Source: Paludibacteraceae bacterium (GTDB taxonomy: Bacteria > Bacteroidota > Bacteroidia > Bacteroidales > Paludibacteraceae). Taken from it: DNA of 37,376 bases. The stretch lies in assembly GCA_905233925.1 (NCBI GenBank), contig CAJOFV010000004.1, positions 31,178 to 68,553 of the forward strand, given 5' to 3'. Position 1 is the stretch's first letter, and each line of letters starts with the position of its first letter. Position numbers and translations under genes: made by a program. Of the stretch, positions 14,907 to 21,930 are shown piece after piece. The notes under the pieces were generated by a model that made no database searches, was not told the DNA's origin, and saw only the letters and a program-made list of their open reading frames with translations.

Positions 14907-17347
14907 ATGCTTTTAACAGTTTCAACCGCCGTCATCACTGTGCCACAGAAGCCATGAACGAGACAGTTCTGCCCTGTTAGCCACAAATTATCACATTGCG
15001 TTGTTACTGCGCCGACAGGCTGTGAGAGGCCGAACATCGCCCCTTCCGGAGACAGATAATCATCACGATATGTCAATGAGGACGAAGTAAAATATTCCTC
15101 CATTGCTTCACGAATATTCGGATAATATTCTGCCACTTTGTCTATCAGTTTTTCCGCGCGGGCAGTCTTCCATGCGATGTAGTCATCGTTACGCTGTGCA
15201 TGCCACTGTGCCAACTCACTATATTCCAACCGCTCAATAATCTCCATCGTTTGCGGAGTCGGCGTAAGGAATAATATATCCTCCGGCATGATATAATGGT
15301 TGGCAGGAAGATACGGAAAAGCATCGGGTTTGAATTTGATATAGACCTTGAATGAGCCGTAGGTTTCTTGCGTCTGCTGAATGCGTTTGATGGTCGCTGG
15401 GCGGAAAACCGGTTCGGAGCAGGCTTCTATCAGTTTCTTCGGATGCAGAGACGAAACAATCACATCCGCTGCATAATGCATGCCGTCTTTTGTAATCACC
15501 TCATTTACATGCTTATGCGCTACGTCCAAACGTTCCACAGCCTGCGACAGCAGCACCCGTCCGCCATGAGTGGTAATGTATGCACAGAGTTTGTCCGTCA
15601 GTTCACGCGTGCCGCCGACAAACCGGAAGGTTCCCTGTCTGAAAGAATCTTCAATAATGTTCCTTGTGTCATTAAAGCCGCACAATAAGTCTAAATGCTC
15701 CCCTTCTCCATACACCACATCCGGTTCGCATGGTTCTATCGGAACATCTATTCCCAATTCGTCCAAAACAGCTCGCACAAATCCACCTTCACCCAAGCCG
15801 GAGACTACATGTACGCCAGTTTGCCACCATGCACCGCTTTTCTCGTAGCTATACAACCCGCCGCCTGCCACCGGCAGTTGCTCCAACACCGTCACAAGGA
15901 AGGTACGCTTTGCCAATAATGCCGCCGTAAACAAGCCGCCTACTCCGGCACCTATAACAAGTGCTGTTTGGTTCGTTCTCAAAAGAGCCTTGTAGTAGCG
16001 TTCAAAACCTTTTGCTCGTTTGCGATACCCCATACCAAACATTGAATCGTCCGGCATTACAGCCGGTAGTATTTCCATCGTTGCATCACTTTTCCCAATT
16101 CGGAACTCTTGCGCTTTGGGAAGTATTTCAAACATACCACGGATAAGTAATGGTTGTATCGGCAAATTGAGTTTCTCCGCCACATAGAATGCCCCACGAT
16201 GAAAACGGTTAATATCTCCGCTCATTGACCGCGTTCCTTCCGGGAAAATCAATATGGAGAAGCCATCTTGTACTGCCTCTTGCAGTTTCGGTTCAATCGC
16301 TTCAATGCCATCCACTACAGAATAAAACCGTGCTCTTTCTGCCAGTTTACCGAAGAACGGATTGCTATATACCCAGTTCTGCGCCAAGACCACCGTCTTC
16401 GGATTAACCGACAGCACCGCCAAAATATCGTACATCGAAGTATGATTGGCAATATATAGCATCGGCTGGCCTGTAACTTGTACCTCGTAACCTGTAATTT
16501 TGAACTTGTTTCCTGCGAGATGGTTCATTACCCATTTTGCACCGCGTCCAATTCGTTCGTGCAAGTCCCCACGTCCCAACCTGCACCACCACGCTGCTCC
16601 AAAGAACGCCAATTCGCAATAAAGCGTACGCCAATAACGCAAAACTAATCCATATACAATCGCCAAAACGCACAACAGACAATTCAACAGGCTTATCCGC
16701 GTAAAGTCATACGCCGGTTTGAAATGACTGACACGTTCTTCCTTGGGCGGATAATACACGCGCACAGGCACTTGATAAATCGGTACATTGCGCCACGCTG
16801 CAAATACAAGCAGTTCCAATTCCGACTCATAGCGTGATGTAATGCATCGATATCCGATTTTACGCAACGGATACATCCTGAATCCGGACTGTGTATCCTT
16901 TAGCCGCAAGCCTGTCTGTACAGCAAACCAGAAATTCGAGAACCGGTTTGCAAATGCCGCTTTGCCTTCCTGCCCGGTTTTGTCCGTGCGCGCACCTACT
17001 ATCAAACTTCCGTGATGCAGCCGCTGCTTGTCAATCAGCAAAGGTATATCTTCGGGAAAATGCTGTCCGTCTCCATCCAACGTAATTGCGTACTCAAACC
17101 CCATTTCCAATGCTTTGTCAAAACCACGTTTGAGCGCATAGCCTTTGCCACGGTTCCTCTGCCATGATATAATGATGCACGGCAATTCTGCATCCTGCAA
17201 CAATGCCAATGTATCATCCGTCGAACCATCTACTGCCACAATCACATTCGGCAATTGCGCACAGGTTCGGCGAACCACATCCACTATCGTTCCGGCGTTG
17301 TTATACGTCGGAATCAGTGCACATATATTGTTCAGACATCTTGGCAT
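14897..17347 (-). CDS. Triple fusion: family 2 glycosyltransferase, lysophospholipid-type acyltransferase, FAD-dependent oxidoreductase
   Basis: One 816-residue frame carries three enzyme modules. Residues 1-about 230 are a GT2 domain (ALIPTYNNAGTI, VAVDGSTDDT, TLDGDGQHFPED at 88-99, SGFRMYPLR), ending in a hydrophobic stretch. Residues about 255-450 are a PlsC-like acyltransferase, with the HX4D motif NHTSMYD at 301-307 and FPEGTRS at 368-374. Residues about 462-816 are a CrtI/retinol-saturase-like flavoprotein, with VIGAGVGGLFTAALLA, the LEQLPVAGGGLYSY redox-site block and TGVHVVSGLGEGG. GT2-acyltransferase fusions are known in aryl-polyene clusters (ApeJ type). I do not recall the third module being fused. 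All three sets of key motifs look intact, with no frameshift. It overlaps the dehydratase gene by 47 nt. Confidence 0.9.
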   Translation of the reverse strand: MPRCLNNICALIPTYNNAGTIVDVVRRTCAQLPNVIVAVDGSTDDTLALLQDAELPCIIISWQRNRGKGYALKRGFDKALEMGFEYAITLDGDGQHFPEDIPLLIDKQRLHHGSLIVGARTDKTGQEGKAAFANRFSNFWFAVQTGLRLKDTQSGFRMYPLRKIGYRCITSRYESELELLVFAAWRNVPIYQVPVRVYYPPKEERVSHFKPAYDFTRISLLNCLLCVLAIVYGLVLRYWRTLYCELAFFGAAWWCRLGRGDLHERIGRGAKWVMNHLAGNKFKITGYEVQVTGQPMLYIANHTSMYDILAVLSVNPKTVVLAQNWVYSNPFFGKLAERARFYSVVDGIEAIEPKLQEAVQDGFSILIFPEGTRSMSGDINRFHRGAFYVAEKLNLPIQPLLIRGMFEILPKAQEFRIGKSDATMEILPAVMPDDSMFGMGYRKRAKGFERYYKALLRTNQTALVIGAGVGGLFTAALLAKRTFLVTVLEQLPVAGGGLYSYEKSGAWWQTGVHVVSGLGEGGFVRAVLDELGIDVPIEPCEPDVVYGEGEHLDLLCGFNDTRNIIEDSFRQGTFRFVGGTRELTDKLCAYITTHGGRVLLSQAVERLDVAHKHVNEVITKDGMHYAADVIVSSLHPKKLIEACSEPVFRPATIKRIQQTQETYGSFKVYIKFKPDAFPYLPANHYIMPEDILFLTPTPQTMEIIERLEYSELAQWHAQRNDDYIAWKTARAEKLIDKVAEYYPNIREAMEEYFTSSSLTYRDDYLSPEGAMFGLSQPVGAVTTQCDNLWLTGQNCLVHGFCGTVMTAVETVKSICG

Positions 17348-17651
17348 AAACCGTAGTCGAATCGTATATTGTTATTTGATATTTATCGTTTCCTACATTT
17401 TTGAAATCCACCGATATCAGTTTGTCTGGCGTGTGCGGTGCGACAAACTTGAGATTAGTTACGCTTGCCAGCTGCATCTTCTTTCCTGTCGCAAGCGAAA
17501 GCAGTTCCTGCGTCATTTGCAACAGACAGGCTCCGGGAGTTACAGGCTGTTCAGGAAAATGTCCTTTGTATATCTTGTGTGCCGCATTTAACTGCACTAC
17601 AAAATGCAAACCATCCTGCTCTAATATCTTGTAAAAGTCACCGTTTAGCAT
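17301..17651 (-). CDS. Hot-dog fold dehydratase-like protein (FabZ/ApeI type)
   Basis: This 116-residue protein has the 3-hydroxyacyl-ACP dehydratase block HKIYKGHFPEQPVTPGACL, with the catalytic His in GHFP. In FabZ the partner Glu comes 14 residues after that His (PGVLxxEA). Here that position is Gln (PGACLLQM), so the classic His/Glu pair is incomplete. ApeI-type dehydratases of aryl-polyene clusters are similarly short and are the closer match in context. It could dehydrate a carrier-bound 3-hydroxyacyl chain, act as a thioesterase, or be non-catalytic. It overlaps LolA by 14 nt and the fusion gene by 47 nt. Confidence 0.8.
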   Translation of the reverse strand: MLNGDFYKILEQDGLHFVVQLNAAHKIYKGHFPEQPVTPGACLLQMTQELLSLATGKKMQLASVTNLKFVAPHTPDKLISVDFKNVGNDKYQITIYDSTTVYAKMSEQYMCTDSDV

Positions 17652-18081
17652 TGTAGAACCTTATTTTTGTTTCATCACCGGACTTCTCATAAAGCACCAC
17701 TTCATCGGCTATTTCTGTGGATGGATTAATGCGAATGGTTATTCTTGTGAATAATTGTTTCAGTTCGCGGCGTCTTGGTACCAATTCTGCCATATCGCTG
17801 TTCCTTGTAACATTGAAGTCCTCATTGGGTTGCAGGTATTCACCGCTGACGCTTTTGAGAATTAATGTCACTATCTGCCGCACTTGCGGAGAGACGTTTC
17901 CTTTTGCGCCATCTACTTCCCAAACCAACTCTTGCGGTGACGTATATTCCCAACGCAGATAATCCGGCGCGCGATAGGTCAAATGCCCTTTCGACAACTC
18001 CGGTTCGGTGAACAATTGCGAGGTTTTTACCTGTTCAAAGTCAGCCGACAAAAAAGTCAATATTACCAACAACCATTTCAC
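17638..18081 (-). CDS. LolA-like outer-membrane lipid/lipoprotein carrier
   Basis: The track ORF (to 18294) overlaps the upstream membrane-protein gene for 217 nt. The better start is the GTG at 18081, which overlaps the upstream TGA as GTGA and gives 147 residues beginning with a short signal-like segment (VKWLLVILTFLSA). The LolA fold shows in ADFEQVKTSQLF, SKGHLTYRAPDYLRWEYTSP, and the C-terminal ITIRINPSTEIADEVVLYE. LolA family members carry acylated cargo across the periplasm. LolA paralogues with MMPL exporters are a hallmark of aryl-polyene/flexirubin loci, so this copy is probably dedicated to the operon's product and is not the general lipoprotein carrier. Confidence 0.82.
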   Translation of the reverse strand: MKWLLVILTFLSADFEQVKTSQLFTEPELSKGHLTYRAPDYLRWEYTSPQELVWEVDGAKGNVSPQVRQIVTLILKSVSGEYLQPNEDFNVTRNSDMAELVPRRRELKQLFTRITIRINPSTEIADEVVLYEKSGDETKIRFYNAKR

Positions 18082-18428
18082 TGTGCAATCAAAAAACAAC
18101 CGCCCATAATAAGCAATACTCCAACCCACTGGTTCCAATGAACGGTTTCGTGGAATACGAATATTGCCACAAACATCCCCATTACGTATGCCATGCTTAT
18201 CAGCGGATAAGCGTGTGAGAACGGGAAATGCCGCAGAATATATGCCCACATTACTCCTGAGCAGGCAAAGCCTATTCCTGCACCTAACAGCCACCAGTTG
18301 GTTAATAAACTACCCCAAAAGGCGGCAGTCCAGCCGAATGACGGAACACGCAACATTGCTGTTTTGAGCATCGTCTGTGATCCGCACAGCAATATACTTT
18401 GCACTATCGCTAACAAAAACAACCGCAT
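18078..18428 (-). CDS. Small four-helix EamA/SMR-like transporter
   Basis: This 116-residue protein is almost entirely membrane helices, about four: FLLAIVQSILLCG, TNWWLLGAGIGFACSGVMWAY, PLISMAYVMGMFVAIFVF and WVGVLLIMGGCFLIA. The HETVHWNQWVGVLLI end matches the terminal motif of EmrE/ArnE-like small transporters. ArnE/F relatives flip lipid-linked sugars, which would suit a glycolipid operon, but the substrate cannot be told. It lies 37 nt downstream of the SDR gene, and its TGA overlaps the GTG start of the LolA-like gene. Confidence 0.75.
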   Translation of the reverse strand: MRLFLLAIVQSILLCGSQTMLKTAMLRVPSFGWTAAFWGSLLTNWWLLGAGIGFACSGVMWAYILRHFPFSHAYPLISMAYVMGMFVAIFVFHETVHWNQWVGVLLIMGGCFLIAQ

Positions 18429-18465
18429 CGTATTTTTCTCAATTAGTTATTTTTCATTTTCTTTA

Positions 18466-19248
18466 TCACATCGGTTTAATGCGGCGAGCAAGTCGGGCAC
18501 AAAGAGACGGGAAGAAGCGCTTGATATAAACCATTATTAGTTCGCCGCGACCGATAAGGATTTCCCGCTTGCCTTTAGCAATGGCACGAACAATTTGTTT
18601 GGCAGCTTTGTCTGCGGGCATACCATTATCCTGTCCCGGATCCATTGTGCCATGCTTTTCGCCACCTTTGTCAAGCGCATTGACAGAAATGTTTGTCTTG
18701 ACACGACCCGGACAAACAATCGTGACACGGATACCCTGATTGTAATACTCGGCCTGCAAGGTTTCGAAGAATCCGTACAAAGCATGTTTGGAGGAAGAAT
18801 ACGCGCAGCGCAACGGGAAGCCGAAAACGCCTGCAATAGAAGTCGTTACAGCGATATGTCCCCCACCCGCTTTGAGCATGAGCGGCAGTATGGCTTTTGT
18901 CAATGCCACCGGTGCAAAGTAGTTGATTTCCATAATCTGCCGCACCATATCCATACTTGTATCTTTCACGGATGTGCGTTGGCTAATGCCTGCATTACAG
19001 AAGAGCACATCTATTCCGCCAAACGCGTCCCATGCTGTGCGAGCAAGCAGTTTGATGCCTTCGAGTTCATTGAAATCAGAAGGCAAAACGAGTACTTCTT
19101 CCGCACCTTTTTCCCTGCATTTGGCGGCTACCGGTTCAAGCCGTTCACGCGACGAAGAGGTGAGAATCAAACGATTCCCACCCTCCGCGTATTTATATGC
19201 ACAGGCTTCGCCGATTCCGGACGAAGCACCGGTAATCCAAATATTCAT
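18466..19248 (-). CDS. Short-chain dehydrogenase/reductase, candidate 3-keto-lipid-base reductase
   Basis: This 260-residue classical SDR has the cofactor motif GASSGIGEACA (residues 7-17), the NAG motif FCNAGIS, the catalytic Ser in TTSIAG and the YSSSK Tyr/Lys pair. The C-terminal part (GMPADKAAKQIVRAIAKGKREILIG, then a short hydrophobic tail) resembles DHRS7/KDSR-like reductases that act on membrane lipids. It follows the alpha-oxoamine synthase at 31 nt, so reduction of that enzyme's 3-keto product is the simplest role. That link is inferred from order only. Confidence 0.85.
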   Translation of the reverse strand: MNIWITGASSGIGEACAYKYAEGGNRLILTSSSRERLEPVAAKCREKGAEEVLVLPSDFNELEGIKLLARTAWDAFGGIDVLFCNAGISQRTSVKDTSMDMVRQIMEINYFAPVALTKAILPLMLKAGGGHIAVTTSIAGVFGFPLRCAYSSSKHALYGFFETLQAEYYNQGIRVTIVCPGRVKTNISVNALDKGGEKHGTMDPGQDNGMPADKAAKQIVRAIAKGKREILIGRGELIMVYIKRFFPSLCARLARRIKPM

Positions 19249-19280
19249 TTGAAAATTTGAAGATTTGAATATTTGAAAAT
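19249..19280 (-). repeat. Four 8-bp units filling the AOS-SDR junction
   Basis: On the minus strand the gap consists of ATTTTCAA, ATATTCAA, ATCTTCAA and ATTTTCAA, followed in register by the SDR start ATGAATAT. The first unit begins on the last base of the upstream TAA. The 4 x 8-bp layout ending on the next gene's ATG is the same as at recN-rarA, with unrelated sequence and without minicistrons. Confidence 0.85.
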
Positions 19281-20545
19281 TACTTAATCAGAGCCATGTC
19301 GGGGATATCCTTGTCGTAATCGCCCTTAGCAAGACGTTCCTTGATTTCCTTGAAGGCAGCCAACGTGCGGTCAACATCTTCAATAGAATGTGCTGCCGTC
19401 GGGATGATACGGAAAATCAACATGCCGGGAGGAATAACCGGATAGCAAACAATCGAGCAGAAGATATGATAGTTCTCACGCAAATCCACTGCGATGTTCG
19501 ATGCCTGGTTGATACCACATGCCAAGTGAACAGGCGTTACACATGCTTCAGCCGGACCGATTTCGTAACCAAGATCACGGAAACCTTTCTGCAAACGATG
19601 CGTAACCGTCCAGAGCTGTTTGCGGCGCTCGTCGCCTTCCGGGCTGTCAATAATCTCAAGACGTTTCAAGCAGCCTTCCACAATCGGCATCGGGAGCGAT
19701 TTGGCATACATCTGCGAACGCATGTTATAGCGCAGATACGTGATGATATCTTTCTCAGAAGCCACAAATCCACCGATAGTTGCCATCGATTTGGCATATG
19801 CGCCGATATAAATATCCACGCCGTCCATAACGTTGAAATGCTCGGAAGTTCCGCGTCCGTGAGGACCCATTACGCCAAAACCGTGGGCGTCGTCAATCAT
19901 GAAACGGAAACTATATTTCTTCTTGAGTGCTACAATCTGGTCCAGAATTCCGAGTGCTCCTGTCATACCGAATACACCTTCGGTGATTACGAGTACACCA
20001 CCACCCTTTTCATCCGCGATTTTGCAAGCGCGTGCCAGCACTTTCTCGCAATCCACAATGTCGTTGTGACGGAATTTGTACTTCTCGCCAATATGCAGAC
20101 GGATACCATCCAACAAGCAGGCATGTGCTTCTGCGTCATAAACGATTACATCGTGACGGCTTACAAGCGAGTCAATCGTCGAAAGAATTCCCTGATAGCC
20201 AAAGTTGAATAGGAAAGCAGCCTCTTTCTTTTCAAACGCAGCCAAGCGGCGCTCCATTTCTTCGTGAAGAGCAGTCTGACCGGTCATCATGCGGCTTCCC
20301 ATCGGATAAGCCATGCCCCATTTGGCAGCAGCTTCCGCGTCGGTTTTGCGAACTTCAGGATGGTTTGCTAATCCCAGATAGTTATTCAGGCTCCAGCACA
20401 GGACTTCCTGTCCGTTGAAGCGCATGTGCGGTCCCAACTCGCCTTCCAGTTTCGGGAAAGCAAAATATCCGTCAGCTTTTTCACGGTATTGGCCAATAGG
20501 TCCTCCCGTGGATTTACGGATTTTGTCAAAAATGTCAACTTGCAT
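19280..20545 (-). CDS. PLP-dependent alpha-oxoamine synthase (serine palmitoyltransferase / cysteate acyltransferase / KBL family)
   Basis: This 421-residue enzyme of the alpha-oxoamine synthase family condenses an amino acid with an acyl thioester, with loss of CO2. Visible residues are the PLP-stacking His141 in DAEAHACLLDG, the Asp-His block IDDAHGFGVMG (about 217-227), and the PLP lysine K252 in AYAKSMATIGGF. The N-terminal NNYLGLANHPEV block is standard. Compared with Bacteroides serine palmitoyltransferase it is longer and has a different N terminus. The wording DAEAHAC and SRMMTGQTALHEEME is closer, as I recall it, to the branch that includes cysteate-fatty acyl transferase of sulfonolipid makers. 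Substrate choice among serine, cysteate and glycine stays open. The next gene is an SDR that could reduce the product. Confidence 0.88.
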   Translation of the reverse strand: MQVDIFDKIRKSTGGPIGQYREKADGYFAFPKLEGELGPHMRFNGQEVLCWSLNNYLGLANHPEVRKTDAEAAAKWGMAYPMGSRMMTGQTALHEEMERRLAAFEKKEAAFLFNFGYQGILSTIDSLVSRHDVIVYDAEAHACLLDGIRLHIGEKYKFRHNDIVDCEKVLARACKIADEKGGGVLVITEGVFGMTGALGILDQIVALKKKYSFRFMIDDAHGFGVMGPHGRGTSEHFNVMDGVDIYIGAYAKSMATIGGFVASEKDIITYLRYNMRSQMYAKSLPMPIVEGCLKRLEIIDSPEGDERRKQLWTVTHRLQKGFRDLGYEIGPAEACVTPVHLACGINQASNIAVDLRENYHIFCSIVCYPVIPPGMLIFRIIPTAAHSIEDVDRTLAAFKEIKERLAKGDYDKDIPDMALIK

Positions 20546-20706
20546 AGTATTTTTGTTATTTTATTGTAATTGTCTTATGTTTGTCTTAGGCTTCTCTCGG
20601 CTTTCGTTGCCGTCCTTTTGCCGTCCTTTTGCCGTCTCGTTGCCGTCATTGGAAGGGTGAGATTTGGTTTCTTGGTGTTGTGCGTTATGCTTTAGGGCGT
20701 TGTGCG
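20546..20706. other. VOC-AOS intergenic gap with repeats
   Basis: This 161-bp gap is by far the longest inside the eleven-gene operon. It contains an 11-bp tandem array and most of a 22-bp duplication. A minus-strand frame of 24 codons (20649-20575, basic, starting MTATRRQKDG) runs over the array, with no other support. No good TAnnTTTG promoter was seen ahead of the AOS gene, so it is probably read from the VOC promoter. Confidence 0.6.
20607..20650. repeat. 11-bp tandem array (4 units) upstream of the AOS gene
   Basis: TTGCCGTC recurs at 20607, 20618, 20629 and 20640, exactly 11 bp apart. The last three bases of each unit vary (CTT, CTT, TCG, ATT). The period equals that of the array in the rluA-type leader, but the sequence differs. 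Confidence 0.85.
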
Positions 20707-20724
20707 TTATGCTTTAGGGCGTTG
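20677..20724. repeat. 22-bp tandem duplication across the VOC stop codon
   Basis: Two perfect 22-bp copies (beginning GTTGTGCGTTATGC) lie at 20677-20698 and 20699-20720, with four bases of a third. The copy at 20699-20720 holds the last codons and TAA (20709-20707) of the VOC gene. The other copy is past the stop, so the protein is unaffected. Confidence 0.9.
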
Positions 20725-21783
20725 TTTGCTGACCAGCCCCATGAGCCAGAAGAGAATTTTCGGGAGTTGCTTTTCGCGATCACGCTTGCGCATGTCCAAA
20801 TTCCAATTCAGTTTCTTGACAATCGGAATCTTGTGCGTCTCGACAAACTCGATAAGCGTTCCGTCCGGATCCTCAATATACGTGAAATGGCCGGATGCCT
20901 CGCCCATATCAAACACTTCGCCATCAGGGCAACTGTCCACCGTAAACGGGAAACCTTGTTTCGCACAGAACTTTCCAAGTTCCTGCATGTTGGTCACGTC
21001 AAAACAAATCTGGATAAATCCCGGGTCTCCCCAATAACGTCCTTCGAAAATCTTCCGCGGCGTGCGCTCCAGCGCTTGGACAAGTTCAATGGTGCTGTCA
21101 CCGAACATGCCTGAAAATGCGCCTTTTCGCGGAGCGGAAGTGCCCAACAATACGCGGCGGTACTTGCCATCAGCCGCCTCAAGCATCTGCCAGTCGTCAA
21201 ATGTGCCGGTTTTGTCATACATAATCGTGTCGTAGCCCAAAACATGGTTGTAAAACGCGATGGATTTTTTCATATCCGTCACGCCAACCATTGCGCCATA
21301 GATACCGCCGGTCAGTTTGTGCTGCTCGATAAATACGCTTTTTTCTTCGACCAACTGAAAACAGTTGCCGTACAAGTCCTTGATATAGAAGCACTTTGTT
21401 CCATTCGGCAGGGTTGCTACATCTGACACTTCGTTCCATTTCTTTTTAATTTGCTCATGGAACTTCTCCACGTCGCGGCATTTGACTTTGGCGGCAAAAA
21501 CGCCCAAATCGCCGACAGCGATGGCAAACTTCGCGGGAACAGGTTTGCGCTCGCTGTATTGCCAAATCTCAAATCCGCCGCCACCTTGCATGTTCACAGC
21601 GATGCACGCATGCCGTTTTTGCGGCTGGCCACCGGTGTATGGCAACATCCGCTCGGCTACAGTATCATCCTCGAGAATCTTGACATCTATACCGAACATG
21701 TCGATAAACCAGTTCCACGATTTGTGGAAATTCTCCGTTCCCACGCCAACTTGTTGGATACCAGAAATCAAAAATTTATCCAT
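20707..21783 (-). CDS. Two-domain VOC (glyoxalase/dioxygenase-fold) protein
   Basis: The start is set at the ATG at 21783 (MDKFLISGIQQVGVG, 358 residues). The track ORF to 21990 would begin beyond the promoter. Two VOC modules are visible: ISGIQQVGVGTENFHKSWNWF with DLYGNCFQLVEE, and GGIYGAMVGVTDMKKSIAFYNHVLGY with EDPDGTLIEFVE. The His ligands that usually open VOC metal sites (as in DHIxxxVxD) are Gln or Gly/Ala here, while the terminal Glu residues remain, so metal catalysis as in glyoxalase I or HPPD is doubtful. The C terminus is basic (KLNWNLDMRKRDREKQ) with a possible amphipathic or membrane-touching end. It is the first gene of the operon; its function is unknown. Confidence 0.78.
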   Translation of the reverse strand: MDKFLISGIQQVGVGTENFHKSWNWFIDMFGIDVKILEDDTVAERMLPYTGGQPQKRHACIAVNMQGGGGFEIWQYSERKPVPAKFAIAVGDLGVFAAKVKCRDVEKFHEQIKKKWNEVSDVATLPNGTKCFYIKDLYGNCFQLVEEKSVFIEQHKLTGGIYGAMVGVTDMKKSIAFYNHVLGYDTIMYDKTGTFDDWQMLEAADGKYRRVLLGTSAPRKGAFSGMFGDSTIELVQALERTPRKIFEGRYWGDPGFIQICFDVTNMQELGKFCAKQGFPFTVDSCPDGEVFDMGEASGHFTYIEDPDGTLIEFVETHKIPIVKKLNWNLDMRKRDREKQLPKILFWLMGLVSKQRPKA

Positions 21784-21800
21784 ATTACACAAATTTGGCG

Positions 21801-21832
21801 CAAAAGTACAACATTTTTTGCATATATGCAAA
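21801..21832 (-). promoter_or_regulatory. Bacteroidota-type promoter of the VOC-HprK lipid operon
   Basis: On the minus strand TTTG (21832-21829), 20 nt and TACTTTTG (21808-21801) lie 17 nt before the ATG. This gives a very short leader. It appears to be the only good promoter for the eleven genes. Confidence 0.85.
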
Positions 21833-21876
21833 TAAAAAGAGAAAAAATCATTTTTTCGGGATTCTTTTGTCAGAAA

Positions 21877-21909
21877 TTTGCGTATATCAAAAAATATGTG
21901 TAACTTTGC
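21877..21909 (+). promoter_or_regulatory. Bacteroidota-type promoter of the ten-gene plus-strand operon
   Basis: TTTG (21877-21880), 20 nt and TAACTTTGC (21901-21909) lie 21 nt before the dehydrogenase ATG. It is back to back with the lipid-operon promoter, with about 44 nt between the -33 elements, so a shared upstream regulator is possible. Confidence 0.85.
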
Positions 21910-21930
21910 ACGCTTATTTTGTGGATACGC

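Noticed and set aside
18082-18294. Longer start for the LolA-like gene
   Set aside because: It would sit almost wholly within the small membrane-protein gene. The GTG at 18081 overlaps that gene's stop and yields a signal peptide directly before the LolA domain.
9818-18428. Horizontal island or prophage
   Set aside because: I saw no integrase, transposase, attachment repeat, tRNA edge or obvious base-composition break. The operon is flanked by housekeeping genes with the same promoter type.
19388-20212. 274-residue plus-strand ORF opposite the alpha-oxoamine synthase
   Set aside because: The minus frame has the full PLP-enzyme motif set. The plus frame is His/Cys-rich without any recognisable domain and is a shadow.
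20575-20649. 24-codon ORF in the VOC-AOS gap as a real gene
   Set aside because: It is built largely from the 11-bp repeats, and nothing beyond an open frame supports translation. It is mentioned only within the gap entry and the repeat finding.
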